Source: Drosophila persimilis (taxonomy: Eukaryota; Arthropoda; Insecta; Diptera; Drosophilidae). From it: a stretch of 64,000 nucleotides of DNA. Under the pieces are notes generated by a model. It searched no databases, was not told where the DNA came from, and saw only the letters and a program-made list of their open reading frames with translations. The stretch covers positions 17,298,001 through 17,362,000 of the forward strand of contig NW_020825289.1 in the NCBI RefSeq assembly GCF_003286085.1. The letters run 5' to 3'. The translations under genes and the position numbers were made by a program. Every line of letters begins with the position of its first letter. Position 1 is the first letter of the stretch. Below are positions 40,245 through 48,564 of the stretch, one piece after another.

Positions 40245-41200
40245 ATATGAAGATTGATGAAACTTTTATTGAACACTGTATTTTCCAATAGTCACAAAAA
40301 CTCTTGTGTATTCGTGCATACTAAGAGACACGAGCAGAGAGGATCAAGTGAGATGATGAGAGCTGTCCTCGCACGTGGTCCTTGGTGTTGCTGAGGCTAT
40401 GAATAATAGTGTAAAAGCATTATTCTAACATCAACAAAATCATAAAGCTTGGAAGTCGGTGCTGCTCTTAGAAGATCCGAGTAAGACAGAATTGAAGCCG
40501 AGAGAGAGGTAGTCGAATTTTGTCGAAGCAAAACTGAGAAGCAGCTGAGCATCGCTCTTCCAAACAACACAAGGTTCTTGTTATTTGCGTGGTTCTATGG
40601 ATGAAACTACAAATGAAAACCTGAAAAACCTAATAATAGAAACCCGATACAAACATATTTACATCTATCTGTATGTACATAGTATCCTTCTTAGCGTTAT
40701 TATTAATCATAATGATAGAACTCTTCGCACCATCATATAAATTGAATTGGGGATTAGATGTGACAACAAAGATGACGACTTAATTAGCAGCTCGCTGTTT
40801 AAAAAGCCATCTATTAATATTTGAATAAGTTAATAGATTATGCCGTCACGGTTACGGCTTACTTTACGCCGAATAAAATTCTAACAGACAGCTTAATGGG
40901 CATCAGACGACCCAGACGTAGACGCTGACCCCACGCAGGTTAATGTTGAAAGTCGTCGAACGGCTTCCAGATCGGGCTAAACGGGTCACGCTGTGCTGGG
41001 CTGCCGTCAGGTAAAGCGTAAATTCAACCGACATTAATGAGCTGGGAATTTTATTTATGGCTGCGGCGGAATGGATATCATTGACAAACAGCTCTCAGTA
41101 ATTCTCTGGGCCCAGATTAATTGGCCTTAATGAGAGATGATTATTTGAAATGATTAAAAAATATTTCATTTTTGTTTTGCTATTTATTGCCAGTTCTAAA
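40245..41200. other. Intergenic region between convergent genes C and D
   Basis: AT-rich, with no convincing gene. It separates + strand gene C from minus-strand gene D. Reverse-complement AATAAA motifs near 41201-41206 and 41224-41229 serve gene D. Confidence 0.6.
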
Positions 41201-41229
41201 TTTATTCTGCATTTATGAACTTATTTATT
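41201..41229 (-). terminator. Polyadenylation signals of gene D
   Basis: AATAAA on the minus strand at 41224-41229 (overlapping the stop codon) and at 41201-41206. The second is the more likely signal. Confidence 0.6.
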
Positions 41230-41683
41230 GAAAGAAAAGCCAAACAAATTTCTTTTTACTTAAGATGCCGAAAGTTGATCTTCGTCTGAGCTTCCTTTTC
41301 CCGCGCTTCTCCCGCCGCGGCTTTGGTTCAATTTGGGCCACCAGAAGCAGTGGCGCCAAGGAAAATACCTGTTCTGTGGGTGTGGAAGCAGCAACAACCT
41401 CCATGGGCGATAGGGTGGTGGTGCTGACGGTTGACTCCGCGAAGGATAACGGAACACTAAAATGATGGCCCGAGTACAAATGTAGTTGCCAGTCGCACAG
41501 TTCCGGAATCAGGCTGCACCTAAGGTTGGCGTTGCCGGCTATAAGCTGCACTTGTGTCAGATTCAGCGCCGGTATCTGCTGCAGTGCCTCTTCCTGAAGT
41601 GCAGGCGTGGCAGAGCTGGACCGTGCCACAAGGTAAAATAATGACAGCAACGGCCACAGGAAAGCGATTTTGACGAAGCACAT
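41225..41683 (-). CDS. Gene D: small secreted basic protein, diverged member of the array
   Basis: 152 residues with a signal peptide (MCFVKIAFLWPLLSLFYLVA, cleavage after the following SSSA). The mature part has an LNLTQ-type stretch then CSLIPELC. This is a C-x6-C with P at the fourth and L at the sixth position, like the YPRLC core of genes E-G. A Thr/Ser-rich part (STVSTTTLSP) follows, then a highly basic stretch (KPRREKRGKRKLRRR). The IPVW motif and the PHLP module are absent. No TATA box is evident; an initiator-like TCAGTT lies at 41771-41776. It is the most downstream gene of the minus-strand array. Membership in the E-G family is a suggestion from one short motif. Function unknown. 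Confidence 0.72.
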   Translation of the reverse strand: MCFVKIAFLWPLLSLFYLVARSSSATPALQEEALQQIPALNLTQVQLIAGNANLRCSLIPELCDWQLHLYSGHHFSVPLSFAESTVSTTTLSPMEVVAASTPTEQVFSLAPLLLVAQIEPKPRREKRGKRKLRRRSTFGILSKKKFVWLFFQ

Positions 41684-41931
41684 TTCAGTTTTCAGCTTTA
41701 CCTACCAGAAGCTCATGGAGCTCGATAGCGACTGGGACCAGGTGCGAGAGTCGTGGCGATGGAGTGGGGCAACTGAAACCAGTTTGGATGAATTGATCAC
41801 AATTTGTGCTGGCATCTCCGACATGCCAAAAGAATTCCGAATGACATTCCGATGTCCCGCAATTTGTGGGGTATATTGGACCCAAACAACATCATAAAAT
41901 CAAAATATTTTCGGAGTCCAAGCGCAAAATA

Positions 41932-41937
41932 TTTATT
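41932..41937 (-). terminator. Polyadenylation signal of gene E
   Basis: Minus-strand AATAAA about 50 bp beyond the gene E stop. Confidence 0.7.
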
Positions 41938-41986
41938 CGGCAATTCGGTCATATGTACGGACGGTATTTTGTATACTCTGCAGTTC

Positions 41987-42694
41987 CTAGGGAAACCTTT
42001 GCCACGAAGGTCTTCGAGTGGGCCCCGACATAGCTCCGATGGTTTTACTTTTAGCCAAGGCAAGCGGATACTCTGACTCAGCCGGGTAGATGAGCAGCAC
42101 CGGTTTGCCATTTCTATTTGTGAGACGAACGAACTGCGCCTCCTCTGGCTTCATACAGAGCCGGGGATAGTGAAAGCAAAGCGACGACACGGAATGGGCC
42201 TCTGAGGTGATCGTTAGCTGCTGCTGCTCAGACCCGAATTCAGTGTTCTCACTTAGAACCGTTGGAATCCTATTAGCATCGTCGCCCAGATCCACAGATT
42301 TCACTTCTTGACAAAGTGGAAGGTGGGGATATAAATCGCACAGAGAAGGTTCTTCTGGGCTTAATGTTGTTATCACATCAGGTTCAGTTGGATTTACTGT
42401 TGGAATTGTTGGAATTGTTGTTGGTAGTGTTGACCACGGATATGGTGGATAAGGATAAAGCGGAGGCGGAGCCGGATGCTGAGGCGGAGGCGGATGCTGA
42501 GGCGTCGGCTTGTTATTTTCCTTCTTCTTTTGATTATTGTCGTCTCCATTAACATAGCCTGAAAAACGCGAGATAATATTTCCTACATTCCATACGGGTA
42601 TTCGAACTTGAACCTCGTGTCCATTTGACACCAATGCGAACCAATCTGATCCGGCAAACACAAGCCAAATAAACGTGTTCCCTAGCAGCAGCAT
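41987..42694 (-). CDS. Gene E: secreted Pro-rich protein with IPVW and YPRLC-VRL modules
   Basis: 235 residues in a single exon. The signal peptide is about 1-22, followed by VQVRIPVWNVGNII (29-41), the N-terminal family motif. A Lys/Asn stretch and a Pro/Tyr-rich linker (PPPPQHPAPPPLYPYPPYP, about 67-86) follow, then a Thr/Pro segment. The first Cys module is SLCDLYPHLPLC (Cys119 and 128). The second is SLCFHYPRLC (Cys173 and 180), followed at once by PEEAQFVRL and NGKPVLLIYP. The tail is basic (TRRPSWQRFP). Compared with F and G it is shorter and its linker is Pro- rather than Thr-rich. I know of no named family with this layout. Extracellular role by signal peptide; the paired Cys suggest two disulphides, by inference. 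Confidence 0.88.
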   Translation of the reverse strand: MLLLGNTFIWLVFAGSDWFALVSNGHEVQVRIPVWNVGNIISRFSGYVNGDDNNQKKKENNKPTPQHPPPPQHPAPPPLYPYPPYPWSTLPTTIPTIPTVNPTEPDVITTLSPEEPSLCDLYPHLPLCQEVKSVDLGDDANRIPTVLSENTEFGSEQQQLTITSEAHSVSSLCFHYPRLCMKPEEAQFVRLTNRNGKPVLLIYPAESEYPLALAKSKTIGAMSGPTRRPSWQRFP

Positions 42695-42739
42695 GGTCCC
42701 CGCTTAAGTCCAAACTGATGCAGAACTGCGATTAGCACC

Positions 42740-42747
42740 TTTATATA
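42740..42747 (-). promoter_or_regulatory. TATA box of gene E
   Basis: The minus strand reads TATATAAA about 45 bp upstream of the start codon. An ACTGA (TCAGT on the minus strand) lies about 30 bp downstream of it. Confidence 0.75.
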
Positions 42748-42759
42748 TACACAGAAAAA

Positions 42760-43580
42760 GCCTTAAAGAAATGCAAAATTTTCAAATGGAATTGCTATAA
42801 TGAAAACAAAGGGAAATACTTAAAAACTAAAAAGAACAGCATTTAATGGCTCAATCATCGAACCCGTTCTTAGTGCTTCCAACTGGATCCAAATCAGGAA
42901 AAAAAACCACACCTCTTCCATATTTGACCTATTCATATATGACTTTACTGATTGTTAGATCATTTAGATAATTTCTGAGACGATATTTACCAAAGTTATC
43001 CAATTAAATGATAAATGTGAATTTATGAGAATGTCGTTTTTGATGCCCAAATTGTGTACAAAAAGGTCTGATTGGTTGTTGCTAAAAATGGCTGGACGAA
43101 CGAATAAACAGTGGGGGAGTAACCGACAGCGAGATTGGAGGAGGATCTTAGCACTTAGCTTCCCTGAGAGGTGTTCCTTTCTCTATAGATTTTTCTTCTT
43201 TCTATAACCAAAAGCCGCGAAAAAAAATGTATGATATATGAACAAAGCTAAGTCGGAGCTTGATCTTTGTCTGTTGGATATGGAAATGGGTCCGCTTTCA
43301 TCAGCAGCAGAACTCTCCGAGACTTAATCAGAACTGAGGCCTAACACCTGTTTTTATTCAACAATAATCTCTGATAAAAACCAAAACATAAGAGATGTTA
43401 ATCGATCTATTCTCGAACATCTGTTTTAAGTTGATCATTGACGACATTTTAAATAAATCTTGAATACCCAATCATTCCAATCGACACAGTCATCAATTTC
43501 ATGACACCATAAATCTGTGATAGTTTATAACTAATTTCCAAAATATTAGACAGATTATTAGATAGATCAATCGATTTTAG
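42760..43580. other. Spacer upstream of gene E
   Basis: About 820 bp without a gene. It holds one copy (43241-43270) of a roughly 30-bp sequence also found at 48781-48810, and a ggctcaatcat 11-mer near 42848 that recurs near 48850. It is probably control DNA. Confidence 0.5.
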
Positions 43581-43584
43581 CTGC

Positions 43585-43590
43585 TTTAAT
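43585..43590 (-). terminator. Possible polyadenylation signal of gene F
   Basis: Minus-strand ATTAAA about 12 bp beyond the stop. It is the best candidate there but a weak variant. Confidence 0.45.
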
Positions 43591-43601
43591 AAATAGTTGA
43601 T

Positions 43602-44726
43602 TTATAATCTGTGATTCCCAGTCTTCTTAATTAAACGATAAACATATTTCCTTTCCTGCGGCCTCTGCCAAACTGATCGTCGGGTGGGGCGCAAACTATG
43701 GCGTTGTATTCCGATGGCCCGTTTTGAGGCTGCCTTGGGCGGTGGAGGCAATTTTTCCCGACCAGGAAATATAAGGAGCATCGGTTTCCCATGGCCATCG
43801 GTTAGACGGACATACTGCGCCTCCTCCGGTTGGGCACAGAGGCGAGGATAGTTGTGACACAGTGAGGACACGGACTGGGGTGGCGATTGCACTGTTAACT
43901 TCTGGTCAGGTTGGAGATCGACATCGGTTGCGGCCTGGCCATCCAGACTTAAGACTGTCGGGGTCCTGAGTGTAGAGCTTTGGGAGAACGAATATGTACT
44001 GCAGGCTGGCAGATGGGGAAAAAGTGCGCAAATTGGATAAGCAGTCGGTGATTCTAACGATATACTTGGTTCTCTATGTCGATTGGATAATGCAACTCCC
44101 GTAGTCGAGGTTCCTGTTACTGAGGATCCCGTTGTGGTGGATCCTGTTATTACTGAGCTCGAAGTAGTGGAGTTTGTTGCAGGAGAAATTGTTGTGCTGG
44201 TGGATGCCTCAGTCGTTGTTGAAACTGAACTCGGGGGGGCTGCAGTTGTTGATGAGCTCGAGGGGGCTGCAGTCGTTGATGTTGTAATGGTTGTAGATAT
44301 TCTGGTCGTTCTTCTTGGTCTTCTTGTTGTTGTGGTTTTTCTAGTAGGCCTTCGAGTTGGTTTGGGCCTTGGCCGATCCGGTCGAAGGGGTCTCTGTGGC
44401 CTCAGTGGTCGCAAAGGCCGCTGAGGCAGTGGACGAGGAAGAGGCGGCAGCGGATCTACTGGTACGAGATCACTTGATGAATATAATCCGTACTCCTTTT
44501 TCTTTTTATGGTATTTCACAAGTAACGCATTGTAATAATCATCCCAAGGAGCAGAAGCTTGAGTCTCCCGCGGCATTTGCGTGGTACTTGGTGGATTTAA
44601 AGCGCTTGAAAGTCTCGAGTACAGGTCAGACACATCCCAGAGAGGAATATTCATCCTGAGAGTTCTCTCAGAACTTTCGCTCCATACTGGAGAGCTGACA
44701 GCCAAAATCATAAGAAAAGCTCGCAT
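43602..44726 (-). CDS. Gene F: secreted mucin-like protein with IPLW and YPRLC-VRL modules
   Basis: 374 residues in one exon. Signal peptide 1-16 (ending PVWS). The family motif is RMNIPLWDVSDLYSRL (24-39), then the Tyr/Lys segment DDYYNALLVKYHKKKKEYGLY (62-82). A Pro/Arg repeat (LRPLRPQRPLRPDRPRPKP, about 105-123) leads into a mucin-like Thr/Ser block (about 130-210), which would be heavily O-glycosylated. The first Cys module is YPICALFPHLPAC (Cys233 and 242). The second is SVSSLCHNYPRLC (Cys290 and 297), followed by PEEAQYVRLTDG and GKPMLLIFPG. The tail is strongly basic (RRSVWQRPQERKYVYR). A TATA and TCAGT pair precedes the gene. The Thr block and the Pro/Arg repeat distinguish it from E; the ends align well. 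Function unknown. Confidence 0.9.
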   Translation of the reverse strand: MRAFLMILAVSSPVWSESSERTLRMNIPLWDVSDLYSRLSSALNPPSTTQMPRETQASAPWDDYYNALLVKYHKKKKEYGLYSSSDLVPVDPLPPLPRPLPQRPLRPLRPQRPLRPDRPRPKPTRRPTRKTTTTRRPRRTTRISTTITTSTTAAPSSSSTTAAPPSSVSTTTEASTSTTISPATNSTTSSSVITGSTTTGSSVTGTSTTGVALSNRHREPSISLESPTAYPICALFPHLPACSTYSFSQSSTLRTPTVLSLDGQAATDVDLQPDQKLTVQSPPQSVSSLCHNYPRLCAQPEEAQYVRLTDGHGKPMLLIFPGREKLPPPPKAASKRAIGIQRHSLRPTRRSVWQRPQERKYVYRLIKKTGNHRL

Positions 44727-44744
44727 TTCGATGCCTAGATCCGA

Positions 44745-44781
44745 ACTGAAACCAGAGCCAACTGGAAGAAATGCTTTTATA
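44745..44781 (-). promoter_or_regulatory. Core promoter of gene F (TATA + Inr)
   Basis: The minus strand has TATAAAA at 44775-44781 and TCAGT at 44745-44749, about 32 bp apart. The start codon is about 20 bp downstream. Confidence 0.8.
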
Positions 44782-44913
44782 GAGGCTTCTGCAAACTAAT
44801 AATAATGCTGATGATTATGCCCCTGGGCCATTTACAACACAAGAGCTCTACAGTTAACACAATTGTTCAACTAACTAGTAGTTTGTATGGTCGAATACAA
44901 TGCCATTCAGAAT

Positions 44914-44919
44914 TTTATT
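44914..44919 (-). terminator. Polyadenylation signal of gene G
   Basis: Minus-strand AATAAA about 78 bp beyond the gene G stop. Confidence 0.65.
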
Positions 44920-44996
44920 CATATTGTTTGAGAGAAGCAAGATACAGCTAATTTCCTTGCATATTTGAGTATTTCAGCATTATGAGCAATAATTGT

Positions 44997-46331
44997 TCAT
45001 AGACGAGAAGCTGCTTCTCTGATGTGTCTCCTTATGGCACGCCACAATGTTGGATGATCCTGGGAAGATGGTCGTCCTTCGATGATGGATGATATTAGCA
45101 AGAGTGGCTTTCCAGTCCCATCCGACAATCGCACGAACTGCGCCTGTTCTGGCTTCATGCACAGACGGGGATAGTAAAAACACAGCGAAGTCACAGAGTG
45201 AGGCTCCGATATGATCGACAACTGCTGATCCGGCTTCAACTCAGCAATACCCAATCCAATATTACCACCTTCCAGGTGAACAGTTTTTGTTCCTTGGCAC
45301 ACCGGAAGATGAGGAAAGGTTATGCAAAGGGAGGATTCAGTTGTTGGTTCTACATCATCTGCGGTGCTTCCAGTATTAGGCAACGCTGTAGACGTTGTTA
45401 AACTTCCTATTGTGGTGGAATCTGTTGGTGGAATCGCTGTAGATGTCGTAGAATCTGCCAGCGTCGTGGAATCTGTTGGTGGAATCGCTGTGGATGTTGT
45501 TGAACTTCCAAATGTGGTGGACTCTGTTGGTGGAATCGCTGTAGATGTCGTTGAATCTGCCAGCGTCGTAGAATCTGTTTGTGGAATCGCTGTGGATGTT
45601 GTTGAACTCCCGAATGTGGTTGAATCTGTTGGTGGAATCGCTGTAGATGTCGTTGAATCTGCCAGCGTCGTGGAATCTGTTTGTGGAATCGCTGTGGATG
45701 TTGTTGAACTTCCAAATGTGGTGGAATCTGTTGATGGAATCGCTGTAGATGTCGTTGAATCTGCCAGCGTCGTGGAATCTGTTGGTGGAATCGCTGTGGA
45801 TGTTGTTGAACCTTCAGTTGTGGTCGATATTTGGCACACTGGAAGCTGAGGAAAAACAGAACAAAGCGACTCCGTTGTGGTTGATTGTGGTGTTGAAGTG
45901 GGAATCGCAGTCGATTCGGTTGAAGTATACGTTGTGCTATATCCTTGGCACTCTGGAAGATGAGGAAAAACCGAGCAAAGACTCATATAATTAGTTGTGG
46001 TTGATTGTGGTGTTGCAGTGGTTGGAATTGTAGCAGGAGCTTCGGTGGTGGTAGAATAAGCAGGAGAAAATTGTCCAAAGACTCCGTATGGGCCATACTC
46101 CGCTTGATTCTGGTAAAAGCCGTTCCAGTAGTTGTTATAATAGTTGCTCAGATATTCGTTAGCTGCGTTCACTTGGTCGATCTCGTTGCTTGACCCAGCG
46201 GCAGCGTTGGATCCTGTACCCGTAGGTGGCGAGAACAAATTCCCAAAACTCCACACAGGAATACGTATGGTCAACAACTGGGCCCAGGCCTGGCCAGCGA
46301 GTAAGAACAGCAGTAAGGTTTGAAATATCAT
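44997..46331 (-). CDS. Gene G: large secreted mucin-like protein with tandem 17-residue repeats and YPRLC-VRL module
   Basis: 444 residues, single exon. I chose the ATG at 46331 because the longer frame starts at a GTG, and because gene H begins at the matching point. Signal peptide 1-17 (MIFQTLLLFLLAGQAWA). The family motif is TIRIPVWSFGNLFS (21-34), then a Tyr-rich segment (NYYNNYWNGFYQNQAEYGPY, 63-82) matching gene H. Three copies of the PHLP-type Cys module occur: SLCSVFPHLPEC (117-128), SLCSVFPQLPVC (155-166) and SLCITFPHLPVC (334-345). Between the second and third lie about nine 17-residue STTxxxSTTSTAIPxTD repeats (about 167-320). The end is the usual SLCFYYPRLC (Cys384 and 391), PEQAQFVRL and GKPLLLI, then a basic tail. 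It is the most expanded member of the family. A mucin-like extracellular role is inferred. Confidence 0.9.
   Translation of the reverse strand: MIFQTLLLFLLAGQAWAQLLTIRIPVWSFGNLFSPPTGTGSNAAAGSSNEIDQVNAANEYLSNYYNNYWNGFYQNQAEYGPYGVFGQFSPAYSTTTEAPATIPTTATPQSTTTNYMSLCSVFPHLPECQGYSTTYTSTESTAIPTSTPQSTTTESLCSVFPQLPVCQISTTTEGSTTSTAIPPTDSTTLADSTTSTAIPSTDSTTFGSSTTSTAIPQTDSTTLADSTTSTAIPPTDSTTFGSSTTSTAIPQTDSTTLADSTTSTAIPPTESTTFGSSTTSTAIPPTDSTTLADSTTSTAIPPTDSTTIGSLTTSTALPNTGSTADDVEPTTESSLCITFPHLPVCQGTKTVHLEGGNIGLGIAELKPDQQLSIISEPHSVTSLCFYYPRLCMKPEQAQFVRLSDGTGKPLLLISSIIEGRPSSQDHPTLWRAIRRHIREAASRL
45424..45831 (-). repeat. 51-bp tandem repeat in gene G, alternating to a 102-bp higher-order unit
   Basis: Eight exact-length 51-bp units, each encoding 17 residues, with a degenerate ninth at about 45373-45423. 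Neighbouring units alternate between an LADS and an FGSS type, so the true period is 102 bp. An antisense open frame through the repeat is a by-product of the 51-bp periodicity. Confidence 0.95.
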
Positions 46332-46370
46332 TCTAAGACACAGATTATTCACCACTCCGGTTAGCCAAGA

Positions 46371-46407
46371 ACTGAAGAGGCAGCGACCAGATACCTAGAG
46401 CTTTATA
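46371..46407 (-). promoter_or_regulatory. Core promoter of gene G (TATA + Inr)
   Basis: The minus strand has TATAAA at 46402-46407 and TCAGT at 46371-46375, about 31 bp apart. The whole block aligns with the promoter of gene H. Confidence 0.8.
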
Positions 46408-46683
46408 CAGCCCACTAAAGTCGTTAGAATAATATATCGCTCCATGTGAACAGAAGAGTGGAACGCTCGTATTCTTATTCAATGATCGTAAACATCGAAT
46501 ATTTATTGATGGTAGCGTAGCCTACAGTTTAAAAAGTAAATCAAACCCACGTGCAAGGGCCATGATCGTTTTCGAGCCTTAGAAAGCCAGAAAGACAGCC
46601 AATAAAATTTTTACTGAATACTTTTTTCGTTTTTGTTAATTTAGTTAGTCGTTTTAAAAGCACGATAAACATAAGCCATTCCT

Positions 46684-47574
46684 CTACTTGTTAGCCTCTA
46701 ATCCAAAGTAAGGACTTGGCCGCGATAGGCGATGGTGGACAGAGCCGTATGGGATATACACTGCCGATGTGTCTGCTGCCGATGTTGCTGAGGATGAGGC
46801 TGCAGCTTGTACATTGTTCGGGTTTGAGTTAATACGGTACAGATCGTAGGGACTGAGGAAAGTGCCTGGAACGTAGTGAAAAGGTAGAGGAGTGGTGCGG
46901 AACCTTTTTCCTCCGACTGCGTCTGATGTCATGTCCGTGTTTACAGTTGGAAGTGCAGTGGAAGTTGTGCCAGGGTCCGCAGTGGATGCATCTGTGGTCG
47001 AACTTGTGCCAGGGTCCACAGAGGGTGCTACTGCGGTCGAAGTTGTTCCAGGGTTCACAGTGGGTGCTACTGCGGTCGAAGTTGTTCCAGGGTTCACAGT
47101 GGGTGCTACTGCGGTCGAAGTTGTAATCGGCGTTGCCGTGGGTGCGACTGCGGTTGAAGTTGTGATTGGTGCTGATGTTGGTGCAGGTGTTGGGGTTGTT
47201 GTTGGTGCAGGTGTTGGGGCTGTTGTTGGTGGTGGAGTTGGACCAAAAGGACCACTCGGCCCATAAGGACCATTGGGCCCATAAGGACCATATGGCCCAT
47301 AGGGACCATAGAGCGCCTGATTCTGGTAGAAGTTCTGCCAGTAATTGCTGTAGTATTCATTCAGGTAAGGATCGTAATCATCCTGAGCATCGTTGCTACT
47401 GCTGCTGCTGCTACTAGATGATCCTGAACTTGACGCAGAGTTAGAGCTGCCTCCCGTCCCAGTCAAAGCGGAGTAGATGCTACTTAGGCTGTATACCGGG
47501 ATTGGAATACTGATTGACTGGCCATAGACTTGACCAGCCAACAGGAAGAGCAGACCCACGGTCTGGATGATCAT
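46684..47574 (-). CDS. Gene H: secreted mucin-like protein, related to G at the N terminus
   Basis: 296 residues, single exon. Signal peptide 1-18 (MIIQTVGLLFLLAGQVYG), nearly the same as in G. The family motif is SIPIPVYSLSSIYSAL. A Ser-rich run follows, then a Tyr segment (NEYYSNYWQNFYQNQALYGP) that matches G, then a GPY/GPN repeat (PYGPYGPYGPNGPYGPSGP). The middle is Thr/Pro-rich with five 13-residue TTSTAVAPTVNPG-type units. The C-terminal part (RTTPLPFHYVPG, then SPYDLYRINSNPNNVQ, ending FGLEANK) has no Cys and does not match E-G. Either the Cys module was lost or H was built by fusing the G-like start to another end. Secreted and mucin-like by composition; function unknown. Confidence 0.87.
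   Translation of the reverse strand: MIIQTVGLLFLLAGQVYGQSISIPIPVYSLSSIYSALTGTGGSSNSASSSGSSSSSSSSSNDAQDDYDPYLNEYYSNYWQNFYQNQALYGPYGPYGPYGPNGPYGPSGPFGPTPPPTTAPTPAPTTTPTPAPTSAPITTSTAVAPTATPITTSTAVAPTVNPGTTSTAVAPTVNPGTTSTAVAPSVDPGTSSTTDASTADPGTTSTALPTVNTDMTSDAVGGKRFRTTPLPFHYVPGTFLSPYDLYRINSNPNNVQAAASSSATSAADTSAVYIPYGSVHHRLSRPSPYFGLEANK
46967..47161 (-). repeat. 39-bp tandem repeat in gene H
   Basis: Five 39-bp units, each encoding 13 residues (TTSTAVAPTVNPG and variants). The two central units (47045-47122) are almost identical, suggesting recent duplication. Confidence 0.92.
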
Positions 47575-47615
47575 TTCGATTCGAATGAGATTCTACGGCG
47601 CTCCGGTTCGTTTAG

Positions 47616-47653
47616 AACTAATGTGACAGCGGCCAGACACGAAGAGTTTTATA
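47616..47653 (-). promoter_or_regulatory. Core promoter of gene H (TATA + Inr)
   Basis: The minus strand has TATAAAA at 47647-47653 and a TTAGTT initiator at 47616-47621. Confidence 0.78.
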
Positions 47654-47911
47654 CAGTTTCTCAGGGTGTCGTAAATTGGAATTGTGCTCTTGGCCATCAA
47701 AAGATCGAACTTGAGATTGGTCCGAGAGGGGAATCGAACTGGGAAAGAGATCCATTTCACCGATTTGAATATTTATTGTCTTGATGGGTGAAATTCCAGA
47801 ATTGAAAAAACACGACCAGCGCATATCTTAGTAGACTAATGACCCTTCAAGCCCTTCTATTACTAAACATCGCTAATTCGCCAATCATCTCTAGTTTATG
47901 AATAAATTAAC

Positions 47912-47917
47912 TTTATT
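47912..47917 (-). terminator. Polyadenylation signal of gene I
   Basis: Minus-strand AATAAA about 10 bp beyond the stop. Confidence 0.65.
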
Positions 47918-47926
47918 GGTTTGATC

Positions 47927-48562
47927 TCAGCCAACTCGGTGGTAATACGAGGTGTACGGTCTATAGTAGAGGTATTGCTGGGGTTGGGCACGATCCACCG
48001 CCACTGGACGCGTGGTGGTCTGCTGTATAATCTTATTCGCCGGCTTCTGCTCCACCTCCAGGTCAAATTTGATGCGGGAACCATTCTTGAAGTCTATGTA
48101 GTCATAATTCTCATCACTGTCCGCTTCGTTGGCATATTTCTCAACCGATGGGCTCCGTGTGGTGCTCGTGCTGGTGATGCTGGCTTGAGAAAGAAAGTCT
48201 GCCAGCAGAGCGGGGGAAATGCTGTTTCCGCTAGCACCGCCGGCGGACTGTTGGAGGCCCTGCAGGATTCCTTGCAGAAACTGCTCGCGTATCAGAATGT
48301 TTTGCGAGCTCGGCTCTTCTTCGGACAGGAGGGGCGCTCGGGTGGAGCTGCTGAGTGGCGTCTCGTCTTGCGGCCTCCTAATGGGAATCCCGGGCAGGGC
48401 ACCAACACCACCGACCTGTTGTAGGGCCGTCGGATAGGCCAGCAAATACAGCCACGGCCCTGCAGTACGGGACTGTTCCGCCTCCAAGCGAAAAGCCCAC
48501 GCCTGACCTGACCGTAGACAGCCCCAAGCTAGCAGACCCAGTAGATACTCGATCAGATTCAT
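47927..48562 (-). CDS. Gene I: small secreted protein of unknown family
   Basis: 211 residues, one exon. Signal peptide about 1-23, ending SGQAWA as in gene G (AGQAWA). The mature chain begins FRLEAEQSRTAGPW. It has an Ile/Leu/Gln-rich, possibly helical segment (ILIREQFLQGILQGLQQSAG, then ISPALLADFLSQAS), a Thr/Ser stretch (STSTTRSPS), an acidic DENYDYIDFKNGSRIKFDLE segment, and a Gln/Tyr-rich end (QPQQYLYYRPYTSYYHRVG). After the signal peptide no Cys is present. It lacks the IPVW and YPRLC motifs, so beyond the signal-peptide likeness its link to E-H is position and size only. Function unknown; extracellular by prediction. No strong TATA box is seen upstream (a weak TAAATAT lies near 48612). 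Confidence 0.83.
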   Translation of the reverse strand: MNLIEYLLGLLAWGCLRSGQAWAFRLEAEQSRTAGPWLYLLAYPTALQQVGGVGALPGIPIRRPQDETPLSSSTRAPLLSEEEPSSQNILIREQFLQGILQGLQQSAGGASGNSISPALLADFLSQASITSTSTTRSPSVEKYANEADSDENYDYIDFKNGSRIKFDLEVEQKPANKIIQQTTTRPVAVDRAQPQQYLYYRPYTSYYHRVG

Positions 48563-48564
48563 AT

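Noticed and set aside
40397-40552. 51-residue minus-strand frame between genes C and D
   Set aside because: It has an ATG but no signal peptide, TATA box or recognisable motif; likely chance.
45322-45849. Long + strand open frame of Val/Asp/Ser repeats
   Set aside because: It is the antisense of the 51-bp repeats in gene G. The repeat length is a multiple of three, so the opposite frame stays open automatically.
46332-46355. Eight-residue N-terminal extension of gene G
   Set aside because: The extended frame begins with GTG; the ATG at 46331 gives the signal peptide that matches gene H.
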